Positions 33,271 through 45,300 are shown, counted from the stretch's first letter. The stretch is 64,000 nucleotides of DNA from Luscinia megarhynchos (GCA_034336665.1 JAPFBE010000033.1:186001-250000), one strand, 5' to 3'. Notes: a model not told the origin generated them from the sequence alone. A program made the numbers and translations.

Positions 33271-34012
33271 TAATAGTGAATAACTGTCTCAACCCTGTCC
33301 AATTTTTGTATGGAGAACCAGGGGAAGGACCAGTGCATGATTGCCTAGAGGTTATTAACTATCAAACTAAAATAAGAGACGACCTAACAGAACAACCGCT
33401 TCAAGGAGCAAAACGATTGTACATCGATGGATCTTCACGGGTAATCCAAGGGCACTGGGTGTCAGGGTACGCTATAGTAGATGAAGGGTTGGAAGCCATA
33501 GAAAAGGGAAAGTTACCTTCCAACTGGTCAGCCCAAACATAGGAGTTATATGCCCTAAAATGAGCTCTGGAAATATTAACCCAAGAAAGAGGAACAGTGT
33601 GCACAGACTCAAAATATGCTTTTCAGGCAGTGCATACCTTTGCAAAAATTTGGGAAGAGAAGGGGCTATTAAATTCAAAGGGGAAACGACTAGTTCATGA
33701 AAAGCTTATTTTAGAAGTATTAGAAACCCTACAATTACCAGAAGTGGCAGTAGTATATGTTAAAGGACATCAAAAGGGGGTAACTCTAGAGGCACAAGGA
33801 AACAATTTGGCAGAGCTGGAAGCTAAAAATGTGGCTGACTCGGGAACAGAAAAATTGATGATGATGGTAACCCCTACTAGTGGAGAAATGCAAGAAGTCC
33901 CTGCATTCAGTGAGATGGAAAAGAGAGAACTCCTTAGAATAGGAGCAAAGAAAGATAATGGGAAGTGGAGATTACCAGATGAGAGACAATTGTTAAACCT
34001 CTTGCCAAGAAA
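33271..34012 (+). pseudogene. ERV-E RNase H and linker
   Basis: LYIDGSSRV near 33420 is the first catalytic strand. ELYALK*ALEIL follows with one stop, then CTDSKYAFQAVHTFAK (33600-33645) and VYVKGHQKG near 33755. Open stretches are 33276-33542 and 33597-34019. It matches ERV-F RNase H. Reading breaks at 33540-33542 and around it disable the copy. Confidence 0.8.
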
Positions 34013-35700
34013 ATGCTAGAAGGCATGCATAGTACAACACATGGGGGTACTCAAGTACTGAGTGATCAATTCCTAAGGGACTGGGGCTACATAGCAATTT
34101 TTGGAATAGCTAAGCAGGTAACTGAACGATGTGGGATATGTCAACAAGTGAATAGGAAAGTGTTGGGGGGGGTTGGGTTTTTGTTCTTTTACTGTCCCAG
34201 TTTAAATAATTTTTCCCATTATCATGCTAATGGAGCCTGCCGGCTATGCCCAGGATCTTTTGAGGAGTATAGACAAAGGGGTAGGTGGGGGCTGGCTTCC
34301 GGGGGGGGGCTACCCATGCATCCGGCAAGCTCGGGGGAGGAGGAACTGCCATCTGCAGCCCACGCGGCCAGAACGCTGGGGACCAAGACGCTCTGCGATC
34401 GGACTGCCCTGCATCTGCCCCGCTCCAGCCTCCTACCTCTGAGGACACAGCTGACGACCAGGACCCAAACGGTGAGCGAGGAGCTGCCCCTCCACCCTGC
34501 TCCCACCTGAGACACAGCGCGGCCGCTGACGCCACCCCCGCCCCTCCACTCCCGCCTGCTATCCGCAGCTGTGCGGGCTCTGCCACGTTTTCCACCACCG
34601 GGAACAGACACAGGCCGAGTGTGTCTGCGGCTAAAGAAAGGATTGGAACTGAGTTATTTGTTCTGTTTTGTTGCTAATTTTAATAACTGCTGTTGTTTCT
34701 GTTTGTACGGTTAGATATATTAGTAAAAAGCTGTTACTCCTACACGCTTATCTCTGCCTTGGAGTTTCTGATTCAGACAATTATAATATTCGGGAGGGAG
34801 AGGAATTAAATTCTTTATTTCAAAGAGGAGCTTCTGCCTTTATTGGCAGACACCTGTCCTTCAAACCATGACAGAAAGTCATGAGGAGAACACTCAGAGG
34901 AGGGTGGGAACTAGCCTTAAGGCCCTTTCAGAACATCCATGTAGACTTTACTGAGCTTCCCCAGGTACAACGGTGGAAATTTTTGCTAGTGATAGTAGAT
35001 CACTTAACCCATTGGGTAGAGACAGTGCCCACTGTTAAAGCCAATGCCAGTATTGTAAGTAAAACCCTTCTAGAATCAATCATTCCCCATATGGGATGGT
35101 GAATAGGATTGATTCAGACTGAAGAACTCATTTTCACATCTAGAACATTACAGCAAGTTGTTCAAGCCCTGGGAGTAAAATGGGAGTTACACACTCCATG
35201 GCATCCACAGAGTTCTGGTCATGTTAAAAGGATGAATCAGACTCTTAAAAGAACTCTGGTTAAGCTGATGATTGAAACCCAAATGTTGTAGATAAAATGC
35301 CTCCCTTTAACTCTGTTAAGAATTAGAACCCAACCCCAGCCAGATCTAGGAGTCTCATCCTATGAAATGATGTTCGGACTACCCTTTTTTACCTCGCCTC
35401 AGAGAAGTGCCACCTATGAGGAAGGGGAAGCCAAGGCCAGAAAATATCTTATGTCTATAGCACAAAACTTAGAAGAACTAAGACATAAAGGGGTAATTCC
35501 TCAAGCTACCACTCTAGATTTCAGAATTCATAATATTAATCCTGGAGATTGCGTAATGATCAAGCCATGGAGAGATCAGCCTTTAACCCCTAAGTGGGGA
35601 AGGTTCCTTTCAGGTACTGCTCACAACCGAATCAGCTGTGCAAACTGCAGAACAGGGATGGACTCATGCCAACAGAGTTAAAGGCCCAGTGGAAGAACCC
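34013..35700 (+). pseudogene. ERV-E integrase, split by a solo LTR
   Basis: The zinc-finger part is 34013-34160 (HSTTHGGTQVL, CGICQQVN). The rest resumes at 34874 after LTR D2: VDFTELPQVQRWKFLLVIVDH (34940-35000) carries the first core Asp. A WHPQSSGHVKRMNQTLKR-type segment near 35200 has Val-Lys where Val-Glu is usual at the DDE glutamate. The C-terminal domain runs to about 35690. A stop at 35101-35103 and shifts break it. Confidence 0.82.
34161..34873 (+). mobile_element. Solo LTR, type D, copy 2, in ERV-E integrase
   Basis: 713 bp from TGTTGGGGGG to AAACCATGACA with a perfect 5-bp duplication GAAAG (34156-34160 and 34874-34878). Integrase reading resumes exactly at the right flank. Open frames inside (for example 34222-34611 minus) are LTR sequence, not genes. 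Confidence 0.92.
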
Positions 35701-36377
35701 AAATAATGGACTATAATATCCAGACTGAGATGAGATTGACTCTCAGGCAGAGACCAAGAGATAACCAGAGAAGCACCAAGATATCCGAAAAGTAGAGTCA
35801 AGCTTCCACCAGCTGGCTCGAAGGTTGTTTTAAATAACACTTTGGGAGGAGGGAGGGTTTGAATCATATCAGTTATTAATGTAATTGTCTTGTTGTTATG
35901 GATAGAAATTACAAGCATCTGTTGAGGAGAAGTACACAGGGAACTGTAAGAGGTGCTGAGGCGGTTTCCTTGGGAACCAACAAGTGGAGTAAGACAAGAA
36001 ATAGAGGGCAAGACCAGATTGGCCCCTGTGTTCGCCACCAAGATTATATAGCCCTGTGTGGCCAGCAACCCTGTAGGCATGGTAAGGTAGGGGCAAAAAG
36101 GCCATACCAGAACTTTGTCATTCCTCAATTGGCATTTAAAAAGTAAGATGCACCTGTTATGGGTAGCAACCCCATAAGCATGGTGGATGGCCATACCAGA
36201 TCTGTGATCCCCTTTTGTCCATTGCAAATAAGTGGGCCTAAGGAAAACCTGAGATTTTTTTCTGTTCCCACTGTCCTCACCTACCTCAACAGATGCTAGT
36301 ATGATAAAACTCAACTTTGAGAAGTAAGAATGAATCATCAGAATCGAAGACTTAATTGTTTGAGCCAAATGACTTAT
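35701..36377 (+). pseudogene. ERV-E env remnant, collapsed
   Basis: A hydrophobic stretch near 35875-35915 (VIVLLLLWIEI in one frame) could be the Env signal peptide. The segments PVFATK near 36025 and HLKSKMH near 36135 follow with many stops. No TM cysteine motif or anchor is present, so most of env has been lost. A 234-codon frame on the minus strand (36368-35664) is discussed in the findings. Confidence 0.45.
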
Positions 36378-36396
36378 GAAAAGGAAAAGGGAGGCT
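36378..36396 (+). other. Polypurine tract of ERV-E
   Basis: AAAAGGAAAAGGGAGGCT lies immediately before the 3' LTR start TGTTATAG at 36397. Confidence 0.85.
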
Positions 36397-37171
36397 TGTT
36401 ATAGATGAGTAATGTGATGGTTGGCTCTCACAATTAGAGGATAAATATTGTGTGTATGTTAAGATAAGTTTAGTGGATGCATAATTATGTTATTGTAATA
36501 TATCCTCCCATAGTCCTCTTCCCTCTCCCTATGGTAAATGTAACAGAGAGTACAATGGAACTGATAAAAGGTCATGATATCTTAGGCCTTATCAAGCACA
36601 AACCATGGGAGAAACAAACACAAGATAAGTGCTCCCTGGGGTAGAAGTGACCAAGAAACATGTTGAGAAATTTTTGTAATGATTACAAAGTAACTGATGT
36701 CATGAAGAATGTATAACCAATGGGAAATTGTTACCAAAACAGAATCCTATTTAAGAGCCCTACAAGTATACCCTATATAAACCCTTTGTGTTCTTAATAA
36801 ATTTGGCTTCTGATCACAACTCGGAATGTCCCCGCCTCTCTTCATCGCCGATACCTCCCCCTTATATTGTTGTCATGAGATGGCTTGGGTAGTCGGAGCA
36901 TTTGGGGAGGGCCGGCTTGTTACTACACCTGACCTCCAATCAAGATGTAAGACAGTACTCTCCACCAATAGACAGCAAAGAAGGGGTTAACTGACAAGAC
37001 TTTTGGAGGGCCTAGGGGTATAAAAGGCAGAGCATCCATTTTGTAGGTGAGCACATGGTAGTTTAGTCTTGTGCTCCCAGCGCTGATTTTTTTCTCTGTA
37101 TTCAATCTTTTGTATTTTTGTTAAGGTTTAATAAACCTTTGAAATTCTAAAAGTGAGTGTCGTTTCTCACA
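36397..37171 (+). mobile_element. ERV-E 3' LTR, interrupted by a small LTR
   Basis: Matches the 5' LTR from TGTTATAG to TTTCTCACA. The excess of about 327 bp is the insert at 36531-36858. It has the same TATA and polyadenylation positions as the 5' copy (gtataaaagg near 37018, aataaacc near 37130). Confidence 0.9.
36531..36858 (+). mobile_element. Small solo LTR, type L, inside the ERV-E 3' LTR
   Basis: The insert starts TGGTAAATGTAACAG and ends near CATCGCCGATACC. It has a TATA box (ctatataaac near 36773) and a polyadenylation signal (aataaattt near 36798), so it is an LTR of about 327 bp in plus orientation. The flanks (TCCCTA and TCCCCC) are only partly matching, so the exact ends are uncertain. 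Confidence 0.7.
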
Positions 37172-37620
37172 TCTAGGTTTGTGGGCATGCAAGTGTGCAT
37201 ATGCTACAGCAAACGTGTCAGGAATGCTGCTCTACTAGATTCTTAAGTACTTCAGATTTGTAAGTAAGCTAGGCCTGTAAGTAAACTACTGTTGTGGTAT
37301 AATGAATTCTATATGAATCCTGTACTAAATTGTTTAACTTATCAATTAAGTTTTAAGTTAAGTGCTGTTGGGCCTTTAGGCATAAACTGTTGATCAAATC
37401 CTGGCTCAGTTTAGCATGGGGATCTACCCTGAACCTTGTGACTCAACAAGAGGGTCTTCTGTATTCCTTTTTATCCTTACCCTTTCATAGCCTTTTGTCT
37501 ACTCCCCTCCTAGCCTCCACATAGATAGTTTTGATAGTTTGGGGTTTATTTCAACTTGAGTTGATTGATTTTGCATTTTTGCTTGTTTTTTTCTTGGTGT
37601 GCTTTAACCATCTAGTTTTT
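37172..37620 (+). repeat. M2 repeat, right part
   Basis: Resumes the repeat broken by ERV-E. It is homologous to the reverse complement of 49270-50103, with LTR K2 absent here. Shared landmarks are GGAATGCTGCTCT, CCTTGTGACTCAACA and GTGTGCTTTAA. It ends where ERVL integrase similarity begins. Confidence 0.65.
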
Positions 37621-38600
37621 GCCGATACCATTGCCAGGGATTCTTTAGGCGACCTTTAAACATTGACTCACGACGGTCACATAGATGCTTATGTATCCAA
37701 GAGTCAGGCCACTGAAGAATATCAGAATGACTAACAGGTGAATCAGGCCACCAAGATGTAATTATTTCTAGCTCAGTGGGCCCATGACACCTCAGGCCAT
37801 CAAGGAGGAGATGCAACATATCAATGGACTTGTGATCAAGGGGTGGACTTTACCATGGACACTATCACACAGGGTATCCATGAATGTGAAATATGTGCTG
37901 CAATCAAGCAGGCCAAGTGGTTAAAGCCCCTGTGGTACAGAGGACAATGGCTGAAATATAAATATGGGGAGACGTGGCAGATTGACAATATCATACTCCC
38001 ACAAACCTGCCAAGGCAAGCACCATGTGCTCTCAATGGTGGAAACAAGAACCAGATAGCTGGAAATGTAACCTGTGCCCCATGCCACTGCCCAGAACACT
38101 ATCTGGGGCCTTGGAAAGCAAGTCTTATATCAATGCGGTACTCCAGAAAGAATTGAGTCAGACAACGAGGCTCATTTTTTAAACAACCTCGTAGACCCTT
38201 TGGCCAAAGAACATGGCATTGAGTGGGTATATCACATTTCCTATCATGCACCAGCCTCTGGAAAGATGGAATGATGTAATGGACTATTAAAGACTACACT
38301 GAGAACAATGGGTGGTGGTACCTTCAAACATTGAGATACACATTGAGCAAAGCCCATGGGGTTAGCCAACACCAGAGGATTTGCTAATTGGGCTGGCCCT
38401 GCCCAAACAAAACTTTTACATACTGTAGAAGGAGATAAAGTTCCTGTAGCGCACATTAAAAATATGCTGGGGAAAACAGCCTGGGTTATTCCTGCCTCAG
38501 GCAAAGGCAAACCCATCCGTGGGATTGCTTTTGCTCAAGGACCCATGGGCACTTGGTGGATAACGCTCAGGGGGATTTGATTCTGGATGACAACAGACAA
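37621..38600 (+). pseudogene. ERVL integrase fragment
   Basis: Collinear with C2 at 58950-59790. The zinc-finger part (HECEICAAIKQAK, near 37885), the WQIDNI core start (near 37980), IESDNEAHF (near 38150) and a GKME stretch (near 38265) with the DDE glutamate retained but followed by a stop. Only integrase of this copy remains here. It would not be active. Confidence 0.8.
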
Positions 38601-39264
38601 TGAATTTAACTATATGATGTTAATAACTATATAACACCATTATCACTTCTATGGCAGCTATATGCCCATCAGTGCACTGGGCATTTTACAATGCCCATCT
38701 GTTCCACTCTAGATTTGGGAATCTGAACACGACTCCCCTTCAATCACCACATTAGTGATGAATGAATTGTGATGAAACCAAAGAAGGGCAGCCTTGATGG
38801 AATCAAAACTGGCTTCAACATATGACAAGATTACACAGTCTTTCCTGCCTAAAATACTGTTATGATAGCAGGATTCCAAGGTCATGGACTAAATGAATTC
38901 AGCAGACTTTTATAGGGATGGTCCATTGACTAAGGGAATGAAATGATATCTGTGTGTATATCTATCAAAAGACAATGGTGCAGTGGAAAGTCAGGCATCT
39001 GGTATGATGTAAATGGTATGGAATAAGGGGTAGATACTGTGCCCATTGCAGCTGGGATAGAGTTCATTGTTTTCTTAGCAGCTGCTACAGTGCTCTGTTT
39101 TAGATTCAGTTTGAGAGTAATGTTGATAACACACTGTAGAAGCCCAGAAGGGGCTAATGTGAGCATTCTGGACACAAGTCAGGTAAAACTGAAATCCAGC
39201 AAGTGGAATCCTATCAGTGCATACATGAAAATGGACCAGACATTCAGATCCCAGTTGGTTCTCA
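38601..39264 (+). other. Unassigned sequence between ERVL integrase and the M element
   Basis: Open frames are short. A hydrophobic segment on the plus strand (39039-39130, FIVFLAAATVLCFRFSL) could be a remnant of a membrane anchor. I do not recognise it. Confidence 0.35.
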
Positions 39265-40330
39265 TCAGCAATTAATAAAGTTTCTAATAGGTACGGGAGC
39301 ACAACATTCAATATTAATGCAGTGGGATGCTGAGAAGCTAGATGTATGACCTGGACAAGAGAATTAAAATCACTGGAGTAAACAAAGCAAGTATTATCTG
39401 CCAAGCTGCTAAGGTTAATTTTTGGCTCCTGAGTGAGAAGTGGATGTCGGCTACTCATTTTGCAATTAGATCTTAATGAAAACATTTTTTGATGTTCTGA
39501 ACGATCAAACCTGACGTCTGGACAGCAGCATGTGGTGATTCAGTTCAAACATTAACCCAAACCAGAGACTGCAGTGCACTCACTCCATGCAGCACCTGCA
39601 GTCCCTGATACAAGGACTGCCAGTGGATCACAGTGCCAGATTTTTGCTGTGGCACAAGGTGGAATTTCTGAAGTTCTAGTTGATTTGGCCCCACTAACAG
39701 CTTCGGTACTCAATACCACAAACCTAACAGCCACACTACCAGCAACTATGTACTTGGCCATTGACAGGGTGGCAACACATTTGGAGAAAAGAGGTATCAC
39801 TCACTCACATTCCCCTTCTGATTCTCCTGTCTGGCTGGTGAGAGACAGACAGTTGTGGTTTACAGTTCATTACAGGCAATTGAATGCCAATACTATGCCT
39901 TTAACTGCTGCTCTGCTAACTTTTGCAAAACTGGCAATTCAAATTCAGAGAGCATCCCACTTGTGGATGGCAACCCTAGATGTAAAAAATGTTTTTTATT
40001 ATTCCACACCAGGAACATGACAAGGCTCAAATTGCACTTACCTGGAAAGGAGTGCAATACACCTTTTACGAGACTCCTGCAGGGGTATAAGCGTTCACCT
40101 GTGATTGCACATGTTACACTTGCTGAACTTTTACAGACAGTCTCACTTTCTCCGGACATGAAATTCTGTAATACTCTAATTGCAGGAGACCACCCTGAAA
40201 AGGTGGTGGAAGCAGCAACAACAGTGTGGAAAGCACTTTATGAAGTCTAAGTTGAGATTCTACCAGAGGAATGTCAAGCCTAAACTGGCCCTGTCAGAAC
40301 AAAAATATCTTTACTGTTCAACTCAACTGC
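39265..40330 (+). pseudogene. Element M protease and RT remnant (divergent)
   Basis: Protease box LIGTGAQHSIL near 39284-39315. RT is read in the frame 39574-40020 and the next: DSPVWLVRDRQLWFTVHYRQLN, then ATLDVKNVFYY, GVQYTFYETPAG and LIAGDHPEKVVEAA. A YxDD box is missing: the sequence reads KFCNTLIAGD where it should lie, so a few codons are deleted. The wording differs from ERV-H, ERV-E, ERVL and ERVK pol in this window. RNase H and integrase of this element are absent. Confidence 0.65.
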
Positions 40331-40459
40331 ATTTAAATAAGACAGAACAGAGATAGTCTGAGTGGGAAAAATTAATTTTGTCATTAGTCCAAGTTGTCAG
40401 ACAACTTGAGCCACTTAGGGGCAACCTGTCCAGACTAACCCTGCCAAGACTTGTATTGT

Positions 40460-41470
40460 TTTCTCTTTCCAGGAATGATGCCAGCACACCCCTACTGAAG
40501 ATGAAGCTAACCATCAAATAACTGCTTATCCTTCTTGCAGGAACAATCATTGCCAGCATGAACCAAATTTGGTTCACACATCAACAAGCTCAACCCTGAG
40601 GGTGGAGATCCTCAGTTCTTTTATTTATGCTAATCAATATGATAACTATAGTACATTCTGCATTCCACATGCTTCTCAGTTTTGGGTGCAATTTACTGTG
40701 GCAGAAATTATGAAGGAAGGAGATAAAAGCAATTTGTCCACTGAAATTCAAAAGGTAACCTGGGCTAATGCAATCAAATTAGAAAGGGAATTCCACTCTT
40801 GGTGGTAACTAGTTAATTTCCCTTATGACCCCACCAAGAGTAAAGCCACAGTTTTTGTTTTAACAATGCACAGTGCTTTGGTATATACTATATATGCAAT
40901 CATTATGTCAGGATTAAATCACAATGGAGCTGTACTCTATCCCCTGGAACAGAGTACAGGCCCAATGGAATGGATATGCCTGTATGATAACCCCTTGTGA
41001 TTTTGTACTTGTAGACAACTTTATTGTAGATACAAGTAATTACTCTAATATTTGTGTCTGTAATTTTGTTAACATTATGGGATGCAATTTTATTTACTCA
41101 GCTCCTTTTATATCTTATTAATTGTTATGATTTAATTATACACTGATTTAAAACATACAGCCTATCCCTAGTGGAACGAATCTCACCTTGATATGGACAA
41201 AAGACTGATTAGCATTCATAAAGATGTGGAAGAAATCCAACAGGTATTGCAACAAGTGAAGAAAAACAGGGAACACCATTGGTAGGACATTTTATTTGGA
41301 TGGTCACCAACAGCAATGGGAATTCTTAACAAGATATTATACCCTGTGGTTGTTCTTTTAATGTTAACCTCTCTGCTTTTCATTTTGGTAATAAAATTAC
41401 ACCTTAAGATGTGGGGGATTAAAATGAGATTATCCCCAAAATTTAGAGACTGCTTATAGAATGCATTTGC
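40460..41470 (+). pseudogene. Element M Env TM remnant
   Basis: The 3' end encodes DILFGWSPTAMGILNK followed by an anchor (VVVLLMLTSLLFILVIKL, near 41345-41400) and a short basic tail. Upstream is a helical Gln-rich stretch (VEEIQQVLQQVKK, near 41230). Earlier parts (40569-40808) are open but unfamiliar. A stop at 41285-41287 and frame changes break it. The family is not known to me. Confidence 0.55.
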
Positions 41471-41547
41471 CCCTTTCTGTCTCTCCCTCTATTTTTCAAT
41501 GGATCACCATGTCTATATTGGTGTTTGAACCATGGAGTGGTGTAAAA

Positions 41548-41568
41548 TCCCAGAAAATAAGGGGCTAA
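41548..41568 (+). other. Polypurine-like tract of element M
   Basis: The sequence CAGAAAATAAGGGGCTAA lies immediately before TGTGTATG, the LTR start. Confidence 0.5.
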
Positions 41569-42331
41569 TGTGTATGTCTCAAATACTGATAGCCAGATAG
41601 CTGTGGAGCCAAGCAAGGATTGCTGGTAATAACAGCCGAGGATTGTTGGTAATAACACACTGTGAGAAAGAACAGGATGTGGCTGGACAAGGGGGCCATG
41701 TGGAGGTAGGACAGCACTTTTCTGGGATAAATATCCTTGTTCTGATCTTTGGAGATAAGCACAACACAATACACCACAAATGCAGGAATAAATTCAAGAA
41801 GCAGGCATGGACGCTGGGAGGGGGGAAAGCAGGCATGGACGCTGGGAGGGGGGAAATCAAGACCACTGAAGACCCCTGAAGCCCTTCAACCCACTTCCAT
41901 AAAGGTCCAGAACAGAGTGCACATGAGAACTAACTTGCATAAAAAGCAAGAAACTTATTTCCAGGGTAGGGAAAACCTATATATAAAAAGGTACCCCCAC
42001 AAAGCCCAAATGGCACACCCAGGACCCTGGACACCCTAGCTGTATCGACACTGGGACCAGGATTGGTGATCTCTTTTTCTTTCTCTCTCCCCCTCTTTAA
42101 TTAATCTCTCACTTTCTCTCTTACCTTTCACCCTATCCCTTTATCCAAAACTCACTTATATAGTAGGTCAGGGACTAGCATACCAATTCCCATGCTAAGT
42201 GTGTAGTTGACTTATAAAATTCTGAGGTTTTGTGGGCTCTTTGACTTTTGTCCTTTCAACCTTTTTCCTTTCAACCATGACCATCTACAAATCTTGGGTG
42301 CTCCCTTCCCTTAAGGGTAAGACATCATACA
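41569..42331 (+). mobile_element. Element M 3' LTR
   Basis: Starts TGTGTATGTCTC and ends near GACATCATACA. From 41870 to the end it is homologous to the reverse complement of 48699-49130 (shared 'ggtaccccca', 'tagtaggtcagggact', 'taccaattcccatg'). The first 300 bp are not shared. It contains a two-copy 28-bp repeat at 41801-41856. Confidence 0.7.
41801..41856 (+). repeat. Two-copy 28-bp tandem repeat in LTR M
   Basis: GCAGGCATGGACGCTGGGAG plus six G and AAA appears twice without change (41801-41828, 41829-41856). The identity suggests a recent duplication or slippage. Confidence 0.9.
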
Positions 42332-45300
42332 CACTGATATTTTGATTGTTGCTAAGCAGTGCTTACTCTAAATCAAGGACTTTTCAGTATACCGTGCTCT
42401 GCCAGTGAGCAGGTGCACAAGGAGGGGGGGAGGGGGGAAGCATAGCCAGGAGTTGGAGCCTATGCTGGAATAATTTCTGGAGTTTGTCCCTGGCCTAGGG
42501 AGGATAATAAAAATGCTCCTGTACCTCTGCACCTAAGACCTGACACAGGGCAGAGAAGGAACAAGACAATCCCAATGACAAAAATGAAACATGCAGGGAG
42601 GTAATTTTTAGGCTACTGCTATAAATGACACAGCAGCATATCAAAACAAGCTGTATAACTAAAAGCAGCACTTTCTAAATTATTTTAATTTCAGAACCCA
42701 TAGTACTGTAGGCATTTACAAAACAGCCCCTGGGCTACTGGGATGACATTTTAGAAACTTTTCTACCTAAAAAGAAGGAGCTTCTTGTGTATCTATGCTA
42801 GACCTAATGTTATATTAACATACTCTTTCTAAGCCCTACAGATATAGCCTTTCTTTTTGCTTCTTCATTACTCTTACTTTCTCATTTCAGGTTTTCCCCT
42901 ATTTTAGGGATGCGTCAGACAAAACAAAAAGGTCTTAACACATAGCACAACTTCCCTAGGATGAAACAGTCAATATTTTCCAAAAATAATGAATGTGGAT
43001 TTGATAAGCATGCTGAACACTCATACTGTCCACTGACTAAAATGATAGTTTCGTTTTTAAAAGCTAAGAATACAATAGATAGTTGTTTTTTCTTTTCTAA
43101 TGTTCAAAGAAAGCTGTATAGAAAAGCATCTTCTGTATCCTTCAAAGTTTCAGAAAATTTTACACCTCAAGGAGTGGCATATATTTGGCATCCCAGCTAG
43201 AAAACCAACTACCTCACTGTAGGATGCAGCAAAGCAAAATCCTTGGATCAGCTGCAGTCATCACAACTAGAGCTACCAGCCCAAGGTGCCACAGTCTGGC
43301 AAACATCTGCAAGGAACCAGCGTGGCCACAATACTTCAGAATGAGATCTAAGAACCAACAACCCAATTTCTCCAGAAAGAGCTCCCACTTTTCATGTGGG
43401 AAGATAATTGGGAAACTAAAATGCTGTGTTACACATGCTGCTTTCAGAAATCAAGCCAAAGTCTCCTAAGTTTCTAGCAAAGCTCCTCTGAAGCTGCTGC
43501 ACTTAGACAGGTGCTTTTTCTTCAGAAAAGTCATACTGGTGCTGTGTGGGCAAGAGCATGTTTGCTTCCATTTCTGTGCTAAGAACAGAAACTGTCTGCA
43601 TCAGTATATGGGAGCAACATGTGATGCAACACCATCATCTGCCAATTTGCCATTATATACCAGTCAATGTTTGGTGTATGATAGAGATATGGGCTCAGGA
43701 GGATTTCAGACAGCTGATCAGTAGTGCCAGTATCAATGGCAGGTTTGGAGGCTGAAGGGCTCAGAAAAGCTTCAGACTACTTTCTAAGAATGGATTCCCT
43801 TCAGCATTTAACAGCATACCTATTGCTTCATTTTGAACATTAGCAGATCAGCAGGCCTGCCTGCCACATTGTTTCTAGGCAGACCTTTGACAGTTATCCT
43901 GGAGTTCAGCATGAAGACATCAAAGGGTAAGATGACACTTTACCTACACAGATTAACGGACATAAAAAAGTATGCATGCTGGTCAAGAACACAAATTTTT
44001 AAGGATTTTGAGAAAAACCTAGCTTTACAAACCTCACTTCAGGACCCTTCTCACACTGCTATGTACTGGCCAGACTCAGAGGAAACAGTGCTCTCCTAGG
44101 ATACCCTCCAGCCTAAACAGGATGAAAAAATATTTCTTGTAGTGCATGCACTTCAGACTGGGCAAGAGACCTTCCATTTTCTATTTGCTTTCAGCAAGGA
44201 ATCATGTTTCAAAACAGTTTTTGATAGCTTTAGTAGTAGTTATAACAGCTCTCAGGTTTTGCCTGGAAAACAAACTTCTATCTCAGCTCTTTGGATGGGA
44301 AAAACATTGCCAGACCCCTTTGGCCTTCAACATTGGACAACTCATCTGTCCCCAAGACCACGTGAAACTGAAAACTTTTATACTGGGAAGAGAAAAAAGT
44401 CCTGAGATGCTAAGGTTATGCTATACTTAAAAGCATGTGATGGAGGAGAGCAGGAAGGGTCAAACGGTTACTGTAACAGAATAAAGCAGCAATATGGGGC
44501 AGAATTGTGTGGCAAATCAGTATGATAAACCTCAGTCACCTTCTGAACTGCAGCGATTCTTGCAAGCATCCAGTCCCAACTTGCAAAATACAAACCAGGA
44601 GCTACACAAAGTAGACAAAGCCCCTGGAAGTGTACCAGATTTGTTCTGTCCCACTTCTGAGCCAAATGCCAGCATTTCTAGGCACACAGAAAAATCCCGC
44701 ATATCCAGTCATAGCAACAGCCTTCAACATAGACAATCTATGCACTCCATTAGTTAAAAATGAACTGAAACCCTGAAACAAAGGTTCAGAATATTCTTTT
44801 AATGCAAGTGTTAAATCTCTTTTAGAAAAAATTCTTAATTCTTTGCTGCTGAAGAAGAAGGAAACCTATTTCCAAAGCTTACTATGACAGCTAAATATAA
44901 CATCCTACCCTGCAACAGCAGGGCTGGACCAGACCATCTCTTTAGGTTCTGGTCACTCTGTGGCTATGCAAACATGCATGCACAAGCCAATTCCATCCCT
45001 CAACTATTATCGTGGGGATTTCTAGAAAATACTTATGTGCATTTTTTTTTGTCTGCCAACAACTTTTCCAAACTTCCTAATCTCACTGCCATGCCTACCT
45101 CTCTCAGCATGAATAAAGTCAGCCTTTTCATGCCTGCTGTCTCTGCTTGAGAAAACACACACACACACACACACCAAGGCATGCAACAAGTCTACATCAG
45201 CTTTTATGGATGGTTCTCTTACCTACCACATAGGTTAGAAGTTGAAAAAGCAAACAAACCACCACCATCTAACTAAAAATATTTTCACAATTTTTCAACA

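Larger units (their letters stand above)
23295..37171 (+). mobile_element. ERV-E: gammaretrovirus-like provirus with four nested insertions
   Basis: Both LTRs (23295-23742 and 36397-37171), a PBS-like site, leader, gag, pro, pol, a collapsed env and a polypurine tract are present in order on the plus strand. A perfect 4-bp duplication TCTA bounds it (23291-23294 and 37172-37175), as for gammaretroviruses. The paralogous M2 sequence near 52470 carries TCTA once, with no provirus. Nested inside are ERV-F (23968-27880), ERV-G (31330-32629), LTR D2 (34161-34873) and LTR L (about 36531-36858). Length without inserts is about 7.6 kb. Confidence 0.92.

Noticed and set aside
34222..34677. Overlapping open frames of 120-165 codons on both strands
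   Set aside because: They are inside solo LTR D2; the corresponding part of the C2 LTR is also GC-rich and open by composition.
45152..45174. Functional motif at the (CA)n tract
   Set aside because: A plain microsatellite; nothing around it supports a function.
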